64,000 nt of DNA from Struthio camelus (lineage: Eukaryota > Chordata > Aves > Struthioniformes > Struthionidae): the NCBI RefSeq assembly GCF_040807025.1, contig NC_090982.1, positions 77,541,931 to 77,605,930 on the forward strand. Direction: 5' to 3'. A model generated the notes under the pieces. It searched no databases and was not told where the DNA came from. It saw only the letters and a program-made list of their open reading frames with translations. Numbering within the stretch: the first letter of the stretch is position 1; every line of letters begins with the position of its first letter. Positions 44,901-58,700 of this stretch are shown one piece after another. Both the position numbers and the translations under genes were made by a program.

Positions 44901-47900
44901 ACACCTTAATACTTTTATGTGCTTGTTTTCAGCCTGTGAGTTCATTGTCCTGCTGCTGCAAGTATGAAAACAAACCTAAGTAAATGGTGGTGGAGTTGTC
45001 CTCTTCGTTAGTGCTCAGCACTTCCTACTGGTGTTAACTCTTGCTTCAGGCACTGCAGACTGCTTCGACCGCTGCATTTCCTTCACCTGTTCCTTAGGTG
45101 CCACGTACAGTTCTCATTTGTGCTGGCGCTCACAATTTCTACAGCAAGATGTGTTCTTCTTGGCTGATGTTAGCTCTGCAAGCCTGTCTTTTTTTCTTGG
45201 CACATTTTGGTCTCTCAGTTGTACCTTAAGGGTCAAAGAACTCTCCACTGGTATCTATCAACAATCTCCTCCAGGGTTTTGTTCCATATTCCAGATGTGA
45301 TCCAAATTCACATTCCTGTTTGGCTGTTATTTCTTATGTCTTGCTTTATTTTTTACATGAAAGGTTCAGCCTCCCTTCCAAAATTGCAACAATGGATTTT
45401 CAGCCTCAGTCACATACATTGCTATAGTTTTAATTTCCCTTTGCACTTTCTAGAAGAATGATGTCTCTCATATGCTTCATTTTCATGTGGTGTGAAGTAC
45501 TTCTCAAATTTTGGTATGACATTTTCACAACCTCCTATTTCTGAATTAACTGAAAACCATAAAACATAGGAAAACTTCCTACAGTCAAAACACAGACAAC
45601 TTCCTGTTTGCCTTTCCCAGGCACCAGTATTTTTCAGACGCAAAGTGAAGCACTGTTTAAATCTCCCCAAGTTGTCTCCCATAGTATAGTCAACTCAGCT
45701 GGACGTCTTTGCTGTTCCATTTTCCGCTTGACCATTTTGTTTCATTTCTGTTTCCTCCTGGTACCCTGTGCTGTTCAGTAATCAACTGAGGCTGACGGTA
45801 TTCAAAAGAGATCTTTATTAGTCATGCAGTTCCAGCTCCTCTGCCTAACAGGACATGTGTTACTTCCCCAGGTTTCCAGAGTCTATGGCGAAAATCATTT
45901 AAAGATCAAATTCCCAGTACCTCCCTTATGGGGAGTCAGAGGTATAAACTATGAATAAATTTCCTCTTCTCACTATGGAAGGTTTTTGTACATACAGCGC
46001 TCTACAAAATCCCTAACTAGGGCTTACGCTTCTGCAAAGACAATCCATTTGCTCTGTGGCTACTGACAGTTTCATCACAGGCTCTGAGCACTTTAATATC
46101 CACAGTGAGAGAAGCTACTTTGATGGGTCTTGAATAGGGAGGGGACGCTTTTTCACAATCCAAGGTCAGCCTTATTTAAGGCCTGAGAGTCAAAAGCCAG
46201 TATCTAGATTTGGCTTGAGAATGCAATTCCAATGTTCCTTCTGCCTAAGAGGCAGGTTGTAATGAGCTATGACACGTGGAATTCGCAGAGGCCACAACCT
46301 AACCCAAAAACATGACTCCCTAAGGGTAATTCACCAACCAAGAGCAAAGGCACTCTACTGCAAACTGGAGATGGAAGGAGGCACTCCTTGCCACTGCAAT
46401 AATAAGTAGAAAAATAAGAAAAGATGCCACTCTGATGAACAGAAAGCAGATGTTCTGAGTGGAAAATATGGTTAGTTTCTTGGCCCCAGTTTCTCCGGGT
46501 GTAGCTACATGATACATCAGACTCAATGATAAATATGAATTAAAGAATACTTCGTGCTTCTGCTCCCACCACCTTGTTCCCAGACTCTGTGAAATGATCC
46601 ATGTTAAATATAATATTTTTGGAAATGTTATTTTTAATCTAGATCATGGGGTGTAGTCCAGTACAGACTAAAATTCCTGTCCACACAGCGGTATTAGCAG
46701 ATTCAATGGGGCAGTAAATTGTGATATGATGGTGGAAACAAGCACCCAGAGTCCAGGGGAGGTAGGCAGGAAAACAGGATTTCTCCAATCAGTTTTGCCA
46801 GCAAAAATAATGTGATATATACGCATCCTTATTATGCAATGGCCTTGTCTAGCTGAAAATTCAGAGTGCGTGCCATGCCTTCACTCAACAGCTTTCCATG
46901 TCAGGTCAGCTTCTGCATGTGAGCAAGATTTGTAAGGGAACGTTTTTATCTGTATTCAGCTCATGTAGCAATCACAAATATTCACGGGTCTTAGAGCTTT
47001 TTTTTTCCTACTAAAGTACTAAATATCCAACCAACATCTCAGTACAGGAGAAAGCAGAATCCCAAGCACAGGACATATGACAGAAAAGGTTCAAAACTGC
47101 CTGTGTTGCTTAGTGTTTTTGGTGGAGTAATGCTACTGCATATCATGAGATGAACCAAGTCTAAGTCCTCAGACTTTGAACGCATATCACTCTAAACTGG
47201 ATGTGGAGGAACAGCTGGGAAAATATTTAAGAGTTTAAACAAGTTAGGTGAGTTAGGTAACTACCTATTTTTCCCATGTCTTCATTTCATACTTGCTAAG
47301 GGGTTGTGCGATATCAGGTACTAAAAAAAAGGAGAGCCACATTTGCTCGCAGGTATCATACAGAAGAGCATTGCAGTTGGTACAACACTTCTTAATGCTC
47401 TGGCAAAAGCAGTGTAAACATCTGGTGCACTTGGCATGGGCTGACCTTGTAACATGCCACAAAAAGTCATGTTTGTAAAGGGTCCCATTTCAAGTGCTGA
47501 TGTAGTAACAGTTTCAGTCAAATTGTTCAAATCGTGCTTCCAAAAAGTAAGCCGCATTTGCTTTCCTCCATTTAAAGCAAACATTAAAATTTCAGCCATT
47601 AAAAATAATTTGTACCAGTCATCGTTAATATTAATATACATTAGCAATTATATTTCTCTGCCCCTCCTTACATCCTCCTGTGCTTGAACTCCTCCAAAGC
47701 AAAGCAAAGCAGAGAACAGCACGTGTTTTACCTCTCCCTGCTTTGCCAATGGAAAATATAGGAACAGCGTGGCAGAACAGGCAACTGAAGCTTGTGGTTT
47801 TAATCTCAGAATAATACTCTTACTTTTGGGTTGCAGCTGGAATTCCCTGGATTCAACCCGGAATAAGTTTAAGAAACTATAAAAGACTAATCTTGTAGTC

Positions 47901-50760
47901 AGGATTCACAAAAGAAGTGGTGACTCACTTAAATTTGTGAGCTCTCTGCAAGGAGTTTGAAAGTTTGCCTAAAACCTCCCCAGCTTCCTAAATCAGGAAT
48001 ACCTGAGCAGGTATCCTGGAAGAAGTGAACTAGCCCTTCAGCTATTTTCTGGTGCTGTTGCAAGCTATATGTACAGCAGCTCACAAAATTATCCACAGAC
48101 CAAACTGCTCCTACCCCTTACACTCTACTGTGCCAATACAATTAGATATAATTGCTGGAAAACAGACTCAGTCTGTTATCTGCCACGTTTTAAAGTAATG
48201 ATCCCATATCCTCCATCTGTCTTCATTAAAACTCTCTTTAAATTGACACCAGAATGGCAGTCAAAATTTGCATTCAGCTCCTGTGGGTAAGTAAGTTAGT
48301 CGCAATGCTCAGGTTACTGATCCAACAGCGGAGGAAGAGAGCGTTCACAGAAAAGAAACGCAAACTGCAGTCTGCTCCCTCTGAAACAGTTCAAACAATA
48401 GCAGTTTCCCCATACAGCTGCTGGCTAAAATCCTGCACAGTGCAGTGCACTCCACCCAGAAGTCTATCGTTGCGGGCATATAAAAAAACTCAACGCAAAG
48501 CACTTTGACTAGGCTTTACAAAAATCTTGGGTCTGAAAATGCAAGCTTTCTGCCCCAGAAGCTGACAGAGAGAACAAACTAGTGAAAGGAAAGCATCGAA
48601 TCTTACCCTTGAAGGCTTGTAAAAGTCACAGCAACAAAGTTACTGCCCTCCATAGCACTCCGATATAGTCCTCTCTTCTCGTTTACACACTGCTTTATCC
48701 CCTCCCAAGATCAACAGCCTCGCTCATAATCACAGAGAGACGATATTCATCTAAGAAATCAAAGCTTCTTTACACGGTGCAATAGGCATTGTGTCCTTGT
48801 CTCCAGCCCTGTAAAATGCACTGCAGATCCTGTCTGCCATGCAATGTCCCGGTAACTAAACTTACTCTAAGTTTCCTACTTCAGTCACTGGTCTTGGCTC
48901 CTTGCCAAATTCTTCTCTTTTTTTTTTTTTTTAATTCTGTTTCCTGTAGATAGGGAGAGTGTAGTAGCTCCCTTAAAATAAAATGTCCAGGACAACAAGC
49001 TGTGAAAGACTAAAGCAGAAAAGCAAAGCACCTTGGGCTGTAATAGCCCATTTAATTCCAAAGACAACTGTTGCTCTCGTTACCTACCTCCTGCCAATGC
49101 AGAAGCTTTTGAAAGGAAACCGAGAGAGTAAAAGACCCCAGCATATCAAATTGCTTTTAAAAAGGATGAACTTGGTAAGGGATCCATTTCCCAGAAACAG
49201 CCCCACTCTCTGTCTGTATTCCCAAAGTTAGTGAGGATTCTTTAAATGCAGAGAAACTATCCTGCAAGCTGATCCCAAGGCTCCACCTAGTCCAATTTCC
49301 AACAGTTGTGAGAAGCAAACTCTGCAGAGAAAAACCTCGTAAAGTACAGTTGCATAACTCAACCACAGGGCTTCCTCTAGTCAGCCAGAGGACAGCTTAC
49401 GCGCCGAAATGTAAGGGTTTACTCATCCCTAACAGAATTACCTCCCCTTGGCCTCTTTGACATCCGCACGGCCTCACAGACAGTGCACAGCTGTCAAGGT
49501 GGTCCTCCTTGCCAATTGCTCTCAGGGTAATCACAAGCCTCTGCACCTTCCCACTCGCTCTCCCACCTTCAGCAGACCACACTTAAATTTTTTGTCAAAT
49601 GTAAGGACCTTTCACACTATAGTGCCCTCCCCCCCCGCCACATGCCTGTCTCCCAGCACTTCACCTGCTATGTACCCTACAAAAATAAAACTGGGCCAAC
49701 TACAACTTTAAGGAACCTTCCTGCTTCCCTATACATATGAATTGCGATTATTCTTAAGATGACCATATCCTTCCCTAAGATGATTCAACAGTAATGCCTG
49801 CCAGAAGCATGCTGATTTACCACAGACAGCAGGAGAAAGTTTATTTAATATAAAAGATTTCTATATGCATTTCTCTCTCATTTTTCTTTCATCTGTTGTA
49901 TTTTCCCATTGGATTTGTGTGAACACTATTAGAATTTCAATTCTACCCACAAATACATTAATCAGCTGATTAATCCTAAAAACATGAAAGTAAAGGGTTT
50001 GTCAAAGAGCATTCTCTGGAAGGTGAAATTTTCTTAAGTCCCGTTGATGGAAAAGCTGTGGAAGGTCCTTGATGCTGTAGTGGCAGTAGTCCAGTGGTCA
50101 TGAAGGGATGGAGCGTAGAGAAACAATCAACTGGATCTTCTTGCACTGTAAGCAATTTCTGATGGAAGAGCAAGAGCCTGCACCCCTCTGCATTAATGCC
50201 AGAGTTATTCTCTGAAGCTACACCTGTTTCAGGTAACACTCATTGAATCTGATTTCTAATTCCAACACGAGGAATTCATACAAACAGCCAACATGAGACA
50301 GGACATGTAGGAATGATCTCCTCAAGACTGAAGTTATTTGCAGAGGATTGTGAATTGATAAATATCTAATTCGAAGATGAATTTCCCTGCACTAGCCATT
50401 TCTCATGTTCTCGCTACCCACACCCCATCTCAACTCCAACAGTCATTCACTGAAGTAGCATATTTTTTCCTATGGCCAATAGAACAAGGATCTATATTAA
50501 TTTCAGTCTTTTACAGTTTCAAGAACCTCTTGTTCTTGCTTTATTCTGGAGTTTTTCTCCTTCTTAGACTCAGAACTTTTCTCTGCTTTTTTTTTTCATT
50601 TTATTTTAATATGTTAGCTAGTGACAATTCATTACATACTACTCCCACTTTCTCCCTTTGCTGCTAACTTTATAATGACAAGTTACTACTTTCACCCTCG
50701 CCTCAGTCGTTTCTTCCTTCCCTAGTTTTAGGTTCGTCTCCTTCCTTTGACAAAAGAGTG
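41957..50760. other. Upstream region (5' intron or flank), no gene recognised
   Basis: This stretch lies upstream of the start-codon exon. Small open frames occur on both strands, but none has a recognisable domain, a splice-consistent partner or codon bias that I would trust. Stretches at 44.7-45.8 kb are T-rich, and there is a T15 run at 48,918-48,932. I see no CpG-island-like promoter. Confidence 0.6.
48918..48932. repeat. Poly-T tract (T15)
   Basis: This is a simple T run, which could be the A-tail of an antisense retroposon. No element body could be recognised next to it. Confidence 0.85.
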
Positions 50761-50914
50761 GACCCAGCCGTAAAATCAACTGGCCTTGGAGCTTGTTGTT
50801 TAGGCCTGACAATAGCTAATGGTTGGGTAAACTCTTTTGTTTTTCTTGCTTTTTTCTTGGCACTGAAATCCGCATCACCTACATCGGTAATGACTTTTCC
50901 CTTCAGCTATACTT

Positions 50915-50995
50915 TCCCCACAGACTTCAATGAACCTACTCACGTAAGCAAAGTTCAGCGCATGAGGAAGCATTTAGGAGTGCAGGAGTGATTCA
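50915..50995. repeat. Fragment of the 'tcaatgg' dispersed repeat
   Basis: The order cagacttcaatgaacctact, cacgtaagcaaagttcagcg, catgaggaagcatttaggag follows a widespread sauropsid repeat that I recall as 'gacttcaatgggactactcacatg..taaagttaagcacatg..taagtgtttgcagg'. This is the clearest of the related fragments in the window. Confidence 0.55.
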
Positions 50996-51464
50996 GTATT
51001 TTCAGCTCAGCTCTGAGGTCTCTTGTGCTTGCATTAAACATAGGTTCCTGGAAACCATCTTCCCAAAGCTCACACCATTTTTTTGGCTCCTTTGCAAATT
51101 TCTGAACACATCAGGGAGGAGTGCAGCCTGCAAAGTAAGTTCTCTAAATTCCAATGCCTCCATAAAGTACCTACATGTATGCCGGGTATCTGAGCGCCCA
51201 CTGCAGTCAGTGGAGCTAGTCTACATGATCGGGGCAGAGATTCAGCTGACCAAATGCAGGGGCTACACTTGGGTGAGATGACGCACTCTCCAGACTTCCC
51301 TAACTGTATTCATTAGCTCTCCATCGGCAGTAGTAGGAGCTCAAACACTGAGCTCACGTGCTGACATCTAAATTTAGGGATCCTAATCTATGAGTTAAAT
51401 CCTATCTCAGGTGCTGGCTGACAAATCCAAACAGCAAAACTTTCTATTTTCAGCAGCCAAGCAG

Positions 51465-51560
51465 CAAGGCAGTGGTTAGATTGCTGTGCTCTCCTGTAGC
51501 CCTGGGCCTTCCTTCCAGTTTGGCATAGCTGCACCTGTGGGAAGAAGGCATTCAGGCTGT
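51465..51560 (+). repeat. Possible MIR SINE 5' fragment
   Basis: gcagtggttagattgctgtg followed by gccctgggccttccttccag resembles the tRNA-like start of MIR ('cagtggttaagagc..ggactctgg..cctgggttc'). The resemblance is weak. Confidence 0.3.
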
Positions 51561-54500
51561 TGCCTTTTCCTTAAACAGGAGCTGTTTACTTGGACGGGTA
51601 ACTACCTCCGCAGCATGGTGCTTTGAATCCTCCGCTTTCCCTGCCACAGAAGGCTAGTGTAGTGGGATGGATTGAAATTCATGCTTTTTGAACCTTATCC
51701 TAGAACCATAGGTGGCAGAATGACTTCCAGACATTCAGTCTGTGTTGGATTTGAACCATGACCAAGGTGCAAAACTGAGGCCTTAATGATAGCGGTCTTT
51801 AAGGGATGCCCTCAGCCCACCCTCAAGATCAGATTCTCTGTCCTTCTGCACAGCAAACCTCTGAGAGCCAGAGACTCTTTGGAGCGCATAGGACCCAGAC
51901 ATGCCTGGTAACCTAGAGCAGCATTGTGTGGCTTAATATGCCTTCAAGCAACCCGAGAGGAACAGGAGAGAAACAGACTTTGGAACATGCCACAGTGTAG
52001 ACTTAAACTAAACGCCAGTCCTTTCAATAAGCCCTCCCTATGTCAGTGTTATCAAAACTACTTTCAACCAAATGCCTCCCCGAGCCAGGCAAGAGCTCCT
52101 CTTTGTAGGGGAGTGATAAGGAGCAAACATCACTTTGGGGTCCACTGGCAAATCTGTTACTGTCATAAGAGCCTACAAAGGCTGCGAGGGGGTCAGATGG
52201 GCATTTTGTCTTGGCTGCTCTTCCTACAAGAAGCTTTCCCCAACCTATTGCTGTTGCAAGTCAATGTAGGAGGCATGAAAGATACAGGACTGAAAGGACC
52301 TACACATTGATGTCAGTCCCTTGAGTATCAAAGAACTGTTTAAAAAGTGCAGTGTAGGAGGACCCACAGAACATCCAGTTTGCAGATTGCCATAGGCCAC
52401 AAAACAGTAGCACAATAATAAAGCAAGGAATAGAAGACCAAAAGTCCCAAAATACAGTGTCACAGGTGAGGGCAGGAAGCTGAAGTGTACTGACAGTGTC
52501 CTCAGTCCTGGTAGAGGATCTAACAGGTAAAATTGGCTACAGGTGGCAGAAAGTATACTGTGATTCCACTGCAGAGGAAGGGAAAAATAAATCCTAAAGG
52601 TTCCTGTTAATATGACCAGACCGTGGGATGAAAATGAAATGGATACAGGAAGGCAACCTTTTGACGTGACTAGATAGAAAGATCGGTTACTGTCAGAGTA
52701 GCCTCGCCTGTTGGGAGCTTCTCAGCCAAATTATTTTAACTGCTCCTCCAAAGAACTGACCCAAGGTCCGATGGAAATTGGTGGAAATTCAAAGTTACAC
52801 AATTTGGAGGGATGCTCTGAATTCCTATCAGTGTACATCCAGCCCCTTGGATGCAATCTAAACAGAAGTCTGGTGAGCAGCTTCAGCACTGCAGGTCCAT
52901 ACAGAAATAGTCCCATACTTCACCTATTATTCCAGTACCTGGGAGCAGAGAGAGTGCTATAAGTTACATGTGAAATGGAAATCAGTCAGAAAATAGTTTC
53001 AGTGGGTGTGTGCAGAATAATGTGACTCATACTGATCAGGATTCAGTAGAGTGCCACTTACTTGCAGCAGGGAAAGCAGGGTGTGTAGCAAGAAATTCCC
53101 TTTTCCTCTCAGAGCCCCTCACCCAGTACTCCTGGCCTTTAAGAAAAAAATGATCATCTGGGGAAATTCATAAGAAATCCGCAAAGCTGCAGCCTCTTGC
53201 TTCCTAAAGGAAAAGAGCAACTTGTTCTGGTGACTATCAGTCTCGTCTTCCTGGCACCAACACCAGCAAATGGGATACCTTCTGACGCTTTAAAATAGGA
53301 ATTAAAATAGTCTCTCTCTCTCTTCCCCACCTTCACAGTCTATAGAAGACGGAGCAGAGTTAAGGAGATTTTGGTCAAAGAGCACTCATATGAGTTTCGG
53401 CAGTTCAAATTACGCTGAAGGGGAGATAAAGTTTACACTCAGTTCTGTGGAGAACGAGGCCTGAGTTCATCTCTTCAGTGAGGTCTCGTTCTCACTGGAT
53501 TTTGTCTTGTGTTTGCAAGCTCTCCTTTGGCCAACAGTTTTCATTTCTCCTGGTGCAGAAGGGGCTGATCGATAGGGAGGAACTGTAAAGCATTTGCTGT
53601 GATCCTGTGATCACAGCAATTGGGTGATTTGATGGTCTCCATAGCCAATGGGCGTTGATGGAGATCCACCTGTGATAGGATTAAATTCTTGGAATATAAA
53701 TCTGTATCTCTTCATTTGCCCAGGACACTGCGCGTGCCTGACTATACAGGGAAAGAATACAAAACAATCAGCCACTGCAGCAAAGCCCAGGTGTGTCCAT
53801 GCTGCTTTTAGCACATATTTCCTAATCATCTTCAGTGAACAAAGTGGAATCATGGGGGCAATATTTGGGAGGGCTTGTTAAAAGCTAATCCTACCTACGT
53901 GAACGGAAAAGTCAATAGCTGAGGGTAAAGCAACATCCTAGCTTGTTAGAGCCTCAGATTAAAATGCCCTTTGCAACATGGGTATTACACAAGACCTCCT
54001 GATGTTATCTGCAAGCCAGTAGCTGCCACAAATGCATATGCTGTATCTGGTGGCACTGCAAACATTGTCACTTGCACACTCCTCAAACACACATCAAAAA
54101 ACAAGAGCATAACCTCTGAGGAACTAGGACTTCCCTCAGTGGGACCCACTACTTCAAGATACAAAGGAAATTCAACCCATGCAGAGACAGCAAAATGCCT
54201 AGGTGTTTTATAGCGTCATCATTTGCCTCTGAGCTGCACTGGAAAAACGACACTTTTGGCATGTACAACATGACCCAAAACATCTGTAGCCTCCACTAAC
54301 AGATGCTCAGGCCCCAGGCGTGCTTAGCCTGGGTACTCTTTCTGTGACCCTCAACTGCAGCGGAAGAGCAAGCGCCAATGCCTAACAAATGTGTTAGGAG
54401 AGGTCACGAGGCAAAGGAGAAAGGGGTGCCCTGGATCTGTGCTTGAGTTGTCCAGTCTGTAGTCATACAGGACTCCAAGGAGCAGAGTCCACCACTCTGC

Positions 54501-55721
54501 ACAGGCAGTTTCATTCAGCTCTAATGTGGCTCTGTCCCTCATTGCCACTTCCACAGGTTTCGGCGCTAAGCATATGTGAAAGCAATGAGAGATCCATGGA
54601 TCTTCAGGGAACAGATAGCTTCTGCATTCCCTGAAGCATCACCCAAAGGCCTCGGATTTATTTGTTCAAATTTTTCATGTTTTCCATTATATATTGCTTT
54701 GATATTGAGTTATCCTTAACAGGGAAAACTCAGGTGGCACTCCAAGACAGTTCCTTTAAATACTATGTTACATCTATTATGCTCAGAAATACTTTAACTG
54801 TATTTCCAAGTGCACATATATGTGCACACATATCTGTACTTCTCCAGGTTACACATACAGCCTACAGGGGAAAACACTGAAGCAATCTGCTGGCTTCCAT
54901 GAAATTCTTTCTCGTATCAATCATAATTTTTATATATTATATTACTATTTTCTATATTACATCTTTATTGTATTATTATAGCTTTGGCTGGCTGCCCTTT
55001 ACCAGAGGGCAATAAGATCTTGAAGAGGTCAGCTGGAGCTCAAAGAGGGCCAGGGTGATGTCCCCTCTAGGGCTATACAGCAAGACCAGCCTCTCTGTAC
55101 CTGCACGCTCCCAAAAATCAACACAAGCACACAGGAATATATTATTCTAGTGCTGAAGACTGAGACTGGGTGACTTCTTGATTTGTCCTAACTCATGATC
55201 TGTGAGCTCTGACTTGTGGCAACGGATCATGGAGTGACTCAGGACGGAGTCAGAAAGAAATAGCCAACTCATAAAACAAGGCCCAGGGACCTAGTCTATT
55301 GAGAAGAAAGAATCTGGCTCCCTTCTGAAACATCAAGTTTTAGCTAATTAACCAAAGATCTTAGATGGCTGCTCTAATACACACTGGCATAAATATGCAC
55401 AAAACTATTAATTTCCCTGGAGAACCCCCAAAAGGAAACGGCATGACATCTCTGTCAACAGCTTGCACTTGAATTGCAGAATCACCTCTGTGCTAAGTAA
55501 ACAGTATATAACATGGCTCTGCCAGCACGGCACAGACGTGCCAGGGCCTGGCACTGACAACCTTTGCCTTTTATTCAGTACGAGTTTATTTTATGTTGGA
55601 TTGTTCTGTTCCCTGTTTTCCAGGTGTTTAAAGGAAATGTATGTTTCTTTGCACTCACACAGTTGAGAACAAAGGCCTGCATTATTCTCATCTCTGTGCA
55701 CGCAGAAAGGCTTTTAAGTAG

Positions 55722-55770
55722 TGAATTCCCATTAACTTCAATGGAAGTTTTGCACATAAATCCCTCTGCA
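55722..55770. repeat. Palindromic piece of the 'tcaatgg' dispersed repeat
   Basis: ttcccattaacttcaatgga then agttttgcacataaatcc matches the recalled form 'cattgacttcaatgggagttttgc..'. The core cattaacttcaatgg is partly self-complementary. Confidence 0.5.
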
Positions 55771-58700
55771 GCCAAATGAAAGAGAGGAATAATTTGCTGG
55801 GTGTGCAGGGCCTTCAGGATATGATGGCAGTGTTAAGTAGGACATGTTCTTTTCCCAAAAGTGCTACAACAATTAAAAAAAACCATAACCTGCAGGGGGA
55901 GAACACAGCAGCAGCTCAGTCAGGAGAGAAATCCAGAGAAGATACAACGGTGCCCACAGCCACAAAGGTGCAAGGGGTGTTGCTCTGATTTGAGGTTAAC
56001 CATAGCCATTTTTCCTATTGCGGTGTGATGTAGTATCACAGAACAGCCTTATATAATCAAGGAGATACATGGAGAGGGAGGCAAGTTTTTAAATTAAACA
56101 CACTATTCCCAATGTTGCCATGTTTGGTTTTCGTGTGCGGCTCGCAGGATGAAACTAGTAGTGAACCCTGCAAGAAGAAAAGGCATTTGCTATTTCTGAT
56201 AAAATCAAAAAGGTTTTCCCAGCGTATCTCCAGAAGGCTGTGACACACAGCCTGAAGCTAGGAATGTGCTAATGAAGGCATACAGCAGAAAACTTAACCA
56301 AAGAACAGCAGAGATGAAAGGGAATTAAGTAAGGTAGCTACCAAACACCTAGTCACAGGGAAGTAAAGAGAGGAATTTTCCTAACAAGGAAGTAAAAAAC
56401 CCAATGGCAATCTGGCTTGGTGTGGCACAGAAACAAAACTTCAACCTTTGCTCGCATCTCCTCTGCCCCAGGAGGGGGGAGGTTGCAGCAGCCACCTTCG
56501 ATAGCTTTCAAATAATGACAGAACATCCCAACTGAAAATAAGAGATATAAGCTACAGGCAGGCTAATGCAGCCAACAAGAAACTGTGCTGTTAAGCCTCA
56601 TCTTGAGGGTGTGTTTTGTTTTTTTTAGCTTTTTTTCCCCATCTTCCCTTACTTATAAATCTGCATTTTTAACTTTCATACAACCTTGAATCTTGGCAAG
56701 TGATACAGCATTCCTCATCCCAGACGTGGTGAATTTTCGAAAGCACGGTTCTGCAACATCTTTCCCATAGCCCAGCTCCAGATTGGGTTACTGGCCCAGT
56801 ACCCAAAGCTTACAGCTGCCAGTGTAGCTGTTTAGGCTAGTTTGAAAGGGGCTGCAGGGCTTGGGTGAAGAAGAAACGTCTTCTAAGGACCAGTAGTATC
56901 TGGACAAGTTCCCTGGCATGAAGCAAAGTAGTAGAAAACACATGTAATCCCTGTGCATATTTGCAACAGTGGTAGCAACAGTGGTGTAATCAGAACAGAA
57001 TAAATGCTGTGTACATGTAACTCATAATTCCTCCTAGAAAGAGAAAAATGGGATTAGTTTTGGGTGGAGAGTGGCACACAGATTCAAACGGCTTAGTTAC
57101 AGGTCTGAGGGCTCTTTGGATGTCATCTGCTGAACAGGGAGTGTTTGCCCAGAAAAGCACAGCTTCATTCATATGGACATGGATTTGTTCCCACACTGAG
57201 ACTGCTATTTTGGACAAATACCATTTTAGCCAAAGGAGAAAAAGCAGCATAAAACGCAAAGGGGTCAGGCAAAGGCAGCGTCCCGAGTGAGTTTGTGTAG
57301 TACATTTGGGAAGAGAGTTACACTACTACAAGAAAAATTGCTGAGAAGAAATTTTGTTTGTAAACCAAGTAAATAAAAGCACGTTAGCCTGGCCAGCCCT
57401 TATGCAGCACAGCTTTACAGCTAGGGTTAAACACAAGGGAAATTGTGCTGATAATCCAGAAAATGATGATCTCTGGCAAGCAGCCAGAGTCAAAAGTAAA
57501 GTCTGGTGATCACCAGTAGCTAGAAAGACTGTTTGACACGTGGCAAAGTAGTGGGTAGCAGTTCTGTACCTTGTGACTCTCCAAAAAGTTTGTGACATGA
57601 GGCAACCATCTCAGACAGACAGGACATGTAAATAGACCAAAGTGTATATTGTTTCATTAATCAATATCTGGAAGGACATTGCAGGATGATTTTAATTTAT
57701 GCAGTAAGTAGTTTCAAAAGTTCCAGAGTAAAGTTTGAAGTATTTGCTTGGTACAGATGTTGCTCAGAATGGCTCTAAGACAAACTCCAATGTTCGAAAG
57801 GTGGGAAAGAAGCCACCCCGGAAAGAGACTCTAATGAGGGACCTTTGTTGGGACCTAAACAGCGACCAGTGACCATTTTATAGTTGTGATTGTTGCTGCT
57901 AGATTTCAAAATCCATAGACTATCTCCAGGAGTTGCTATTCATTTGTGGTGTCAAGTCTTTGGAAGAAAAATTTCTTGAAAGCTGGTTTTAGTCTCCAGC
58001 TCATCTTACAAGAGTCCTACAATTTTGAACAGGTTTTTCTATTTTTGGTTCATGTTTCTAGTCTTTTGTTTGTTAAAGAAACAATAAGGGGCCTCCGTGG
58101 AGCCTCTTACAAGCATTGAAAGAAGAGACGTAAAGGAAGAAGGAAAGTACTTAGAGTTTATGAAGACAAGGTAGCAGAAGCAAAAGGATTCACATGCAAA
58201 AAAGAAAATTTAGGATCATAACAGGATGAAGTAAAATAGCCCTAAGGTCAGACCTAGACTGAAAGACAAACACACTTCTAGATAATTATAATGATAATGA
58301 AAAGCACTGAAAACCAGTGAATTTAATGTGACTGCTTACAGGTGGGAGCCTATGTTTCATATGACTGCAGCCTCAGGGCTCCTGTCACATTCATAGACAA
58401 GTCTAACACTGGCAGCTGAAGCATTTGTTGATCTTGCAGCTGAAGAGGATGTTACTTAGAGTAGTCATGGTTTACAGCCCTGCAAATAAACACAAACCAC
58501 CATCGATTTCAGTTTATGCTCATATGACAGTTCCTATAAATTATGCAGGTCAAGAGACACACATCTGTCTGGTTGATCTTGCTATGAGGGAGCAGCCTTC
58601 AAGAGATGTTCGACATTGTAACCACGCCAGCCATCCCACTCCTGTGAACATGAGCCAGAGCCCTTAGAAAGAAACCCTCTGAGGTAGAAACCGATTCTTC

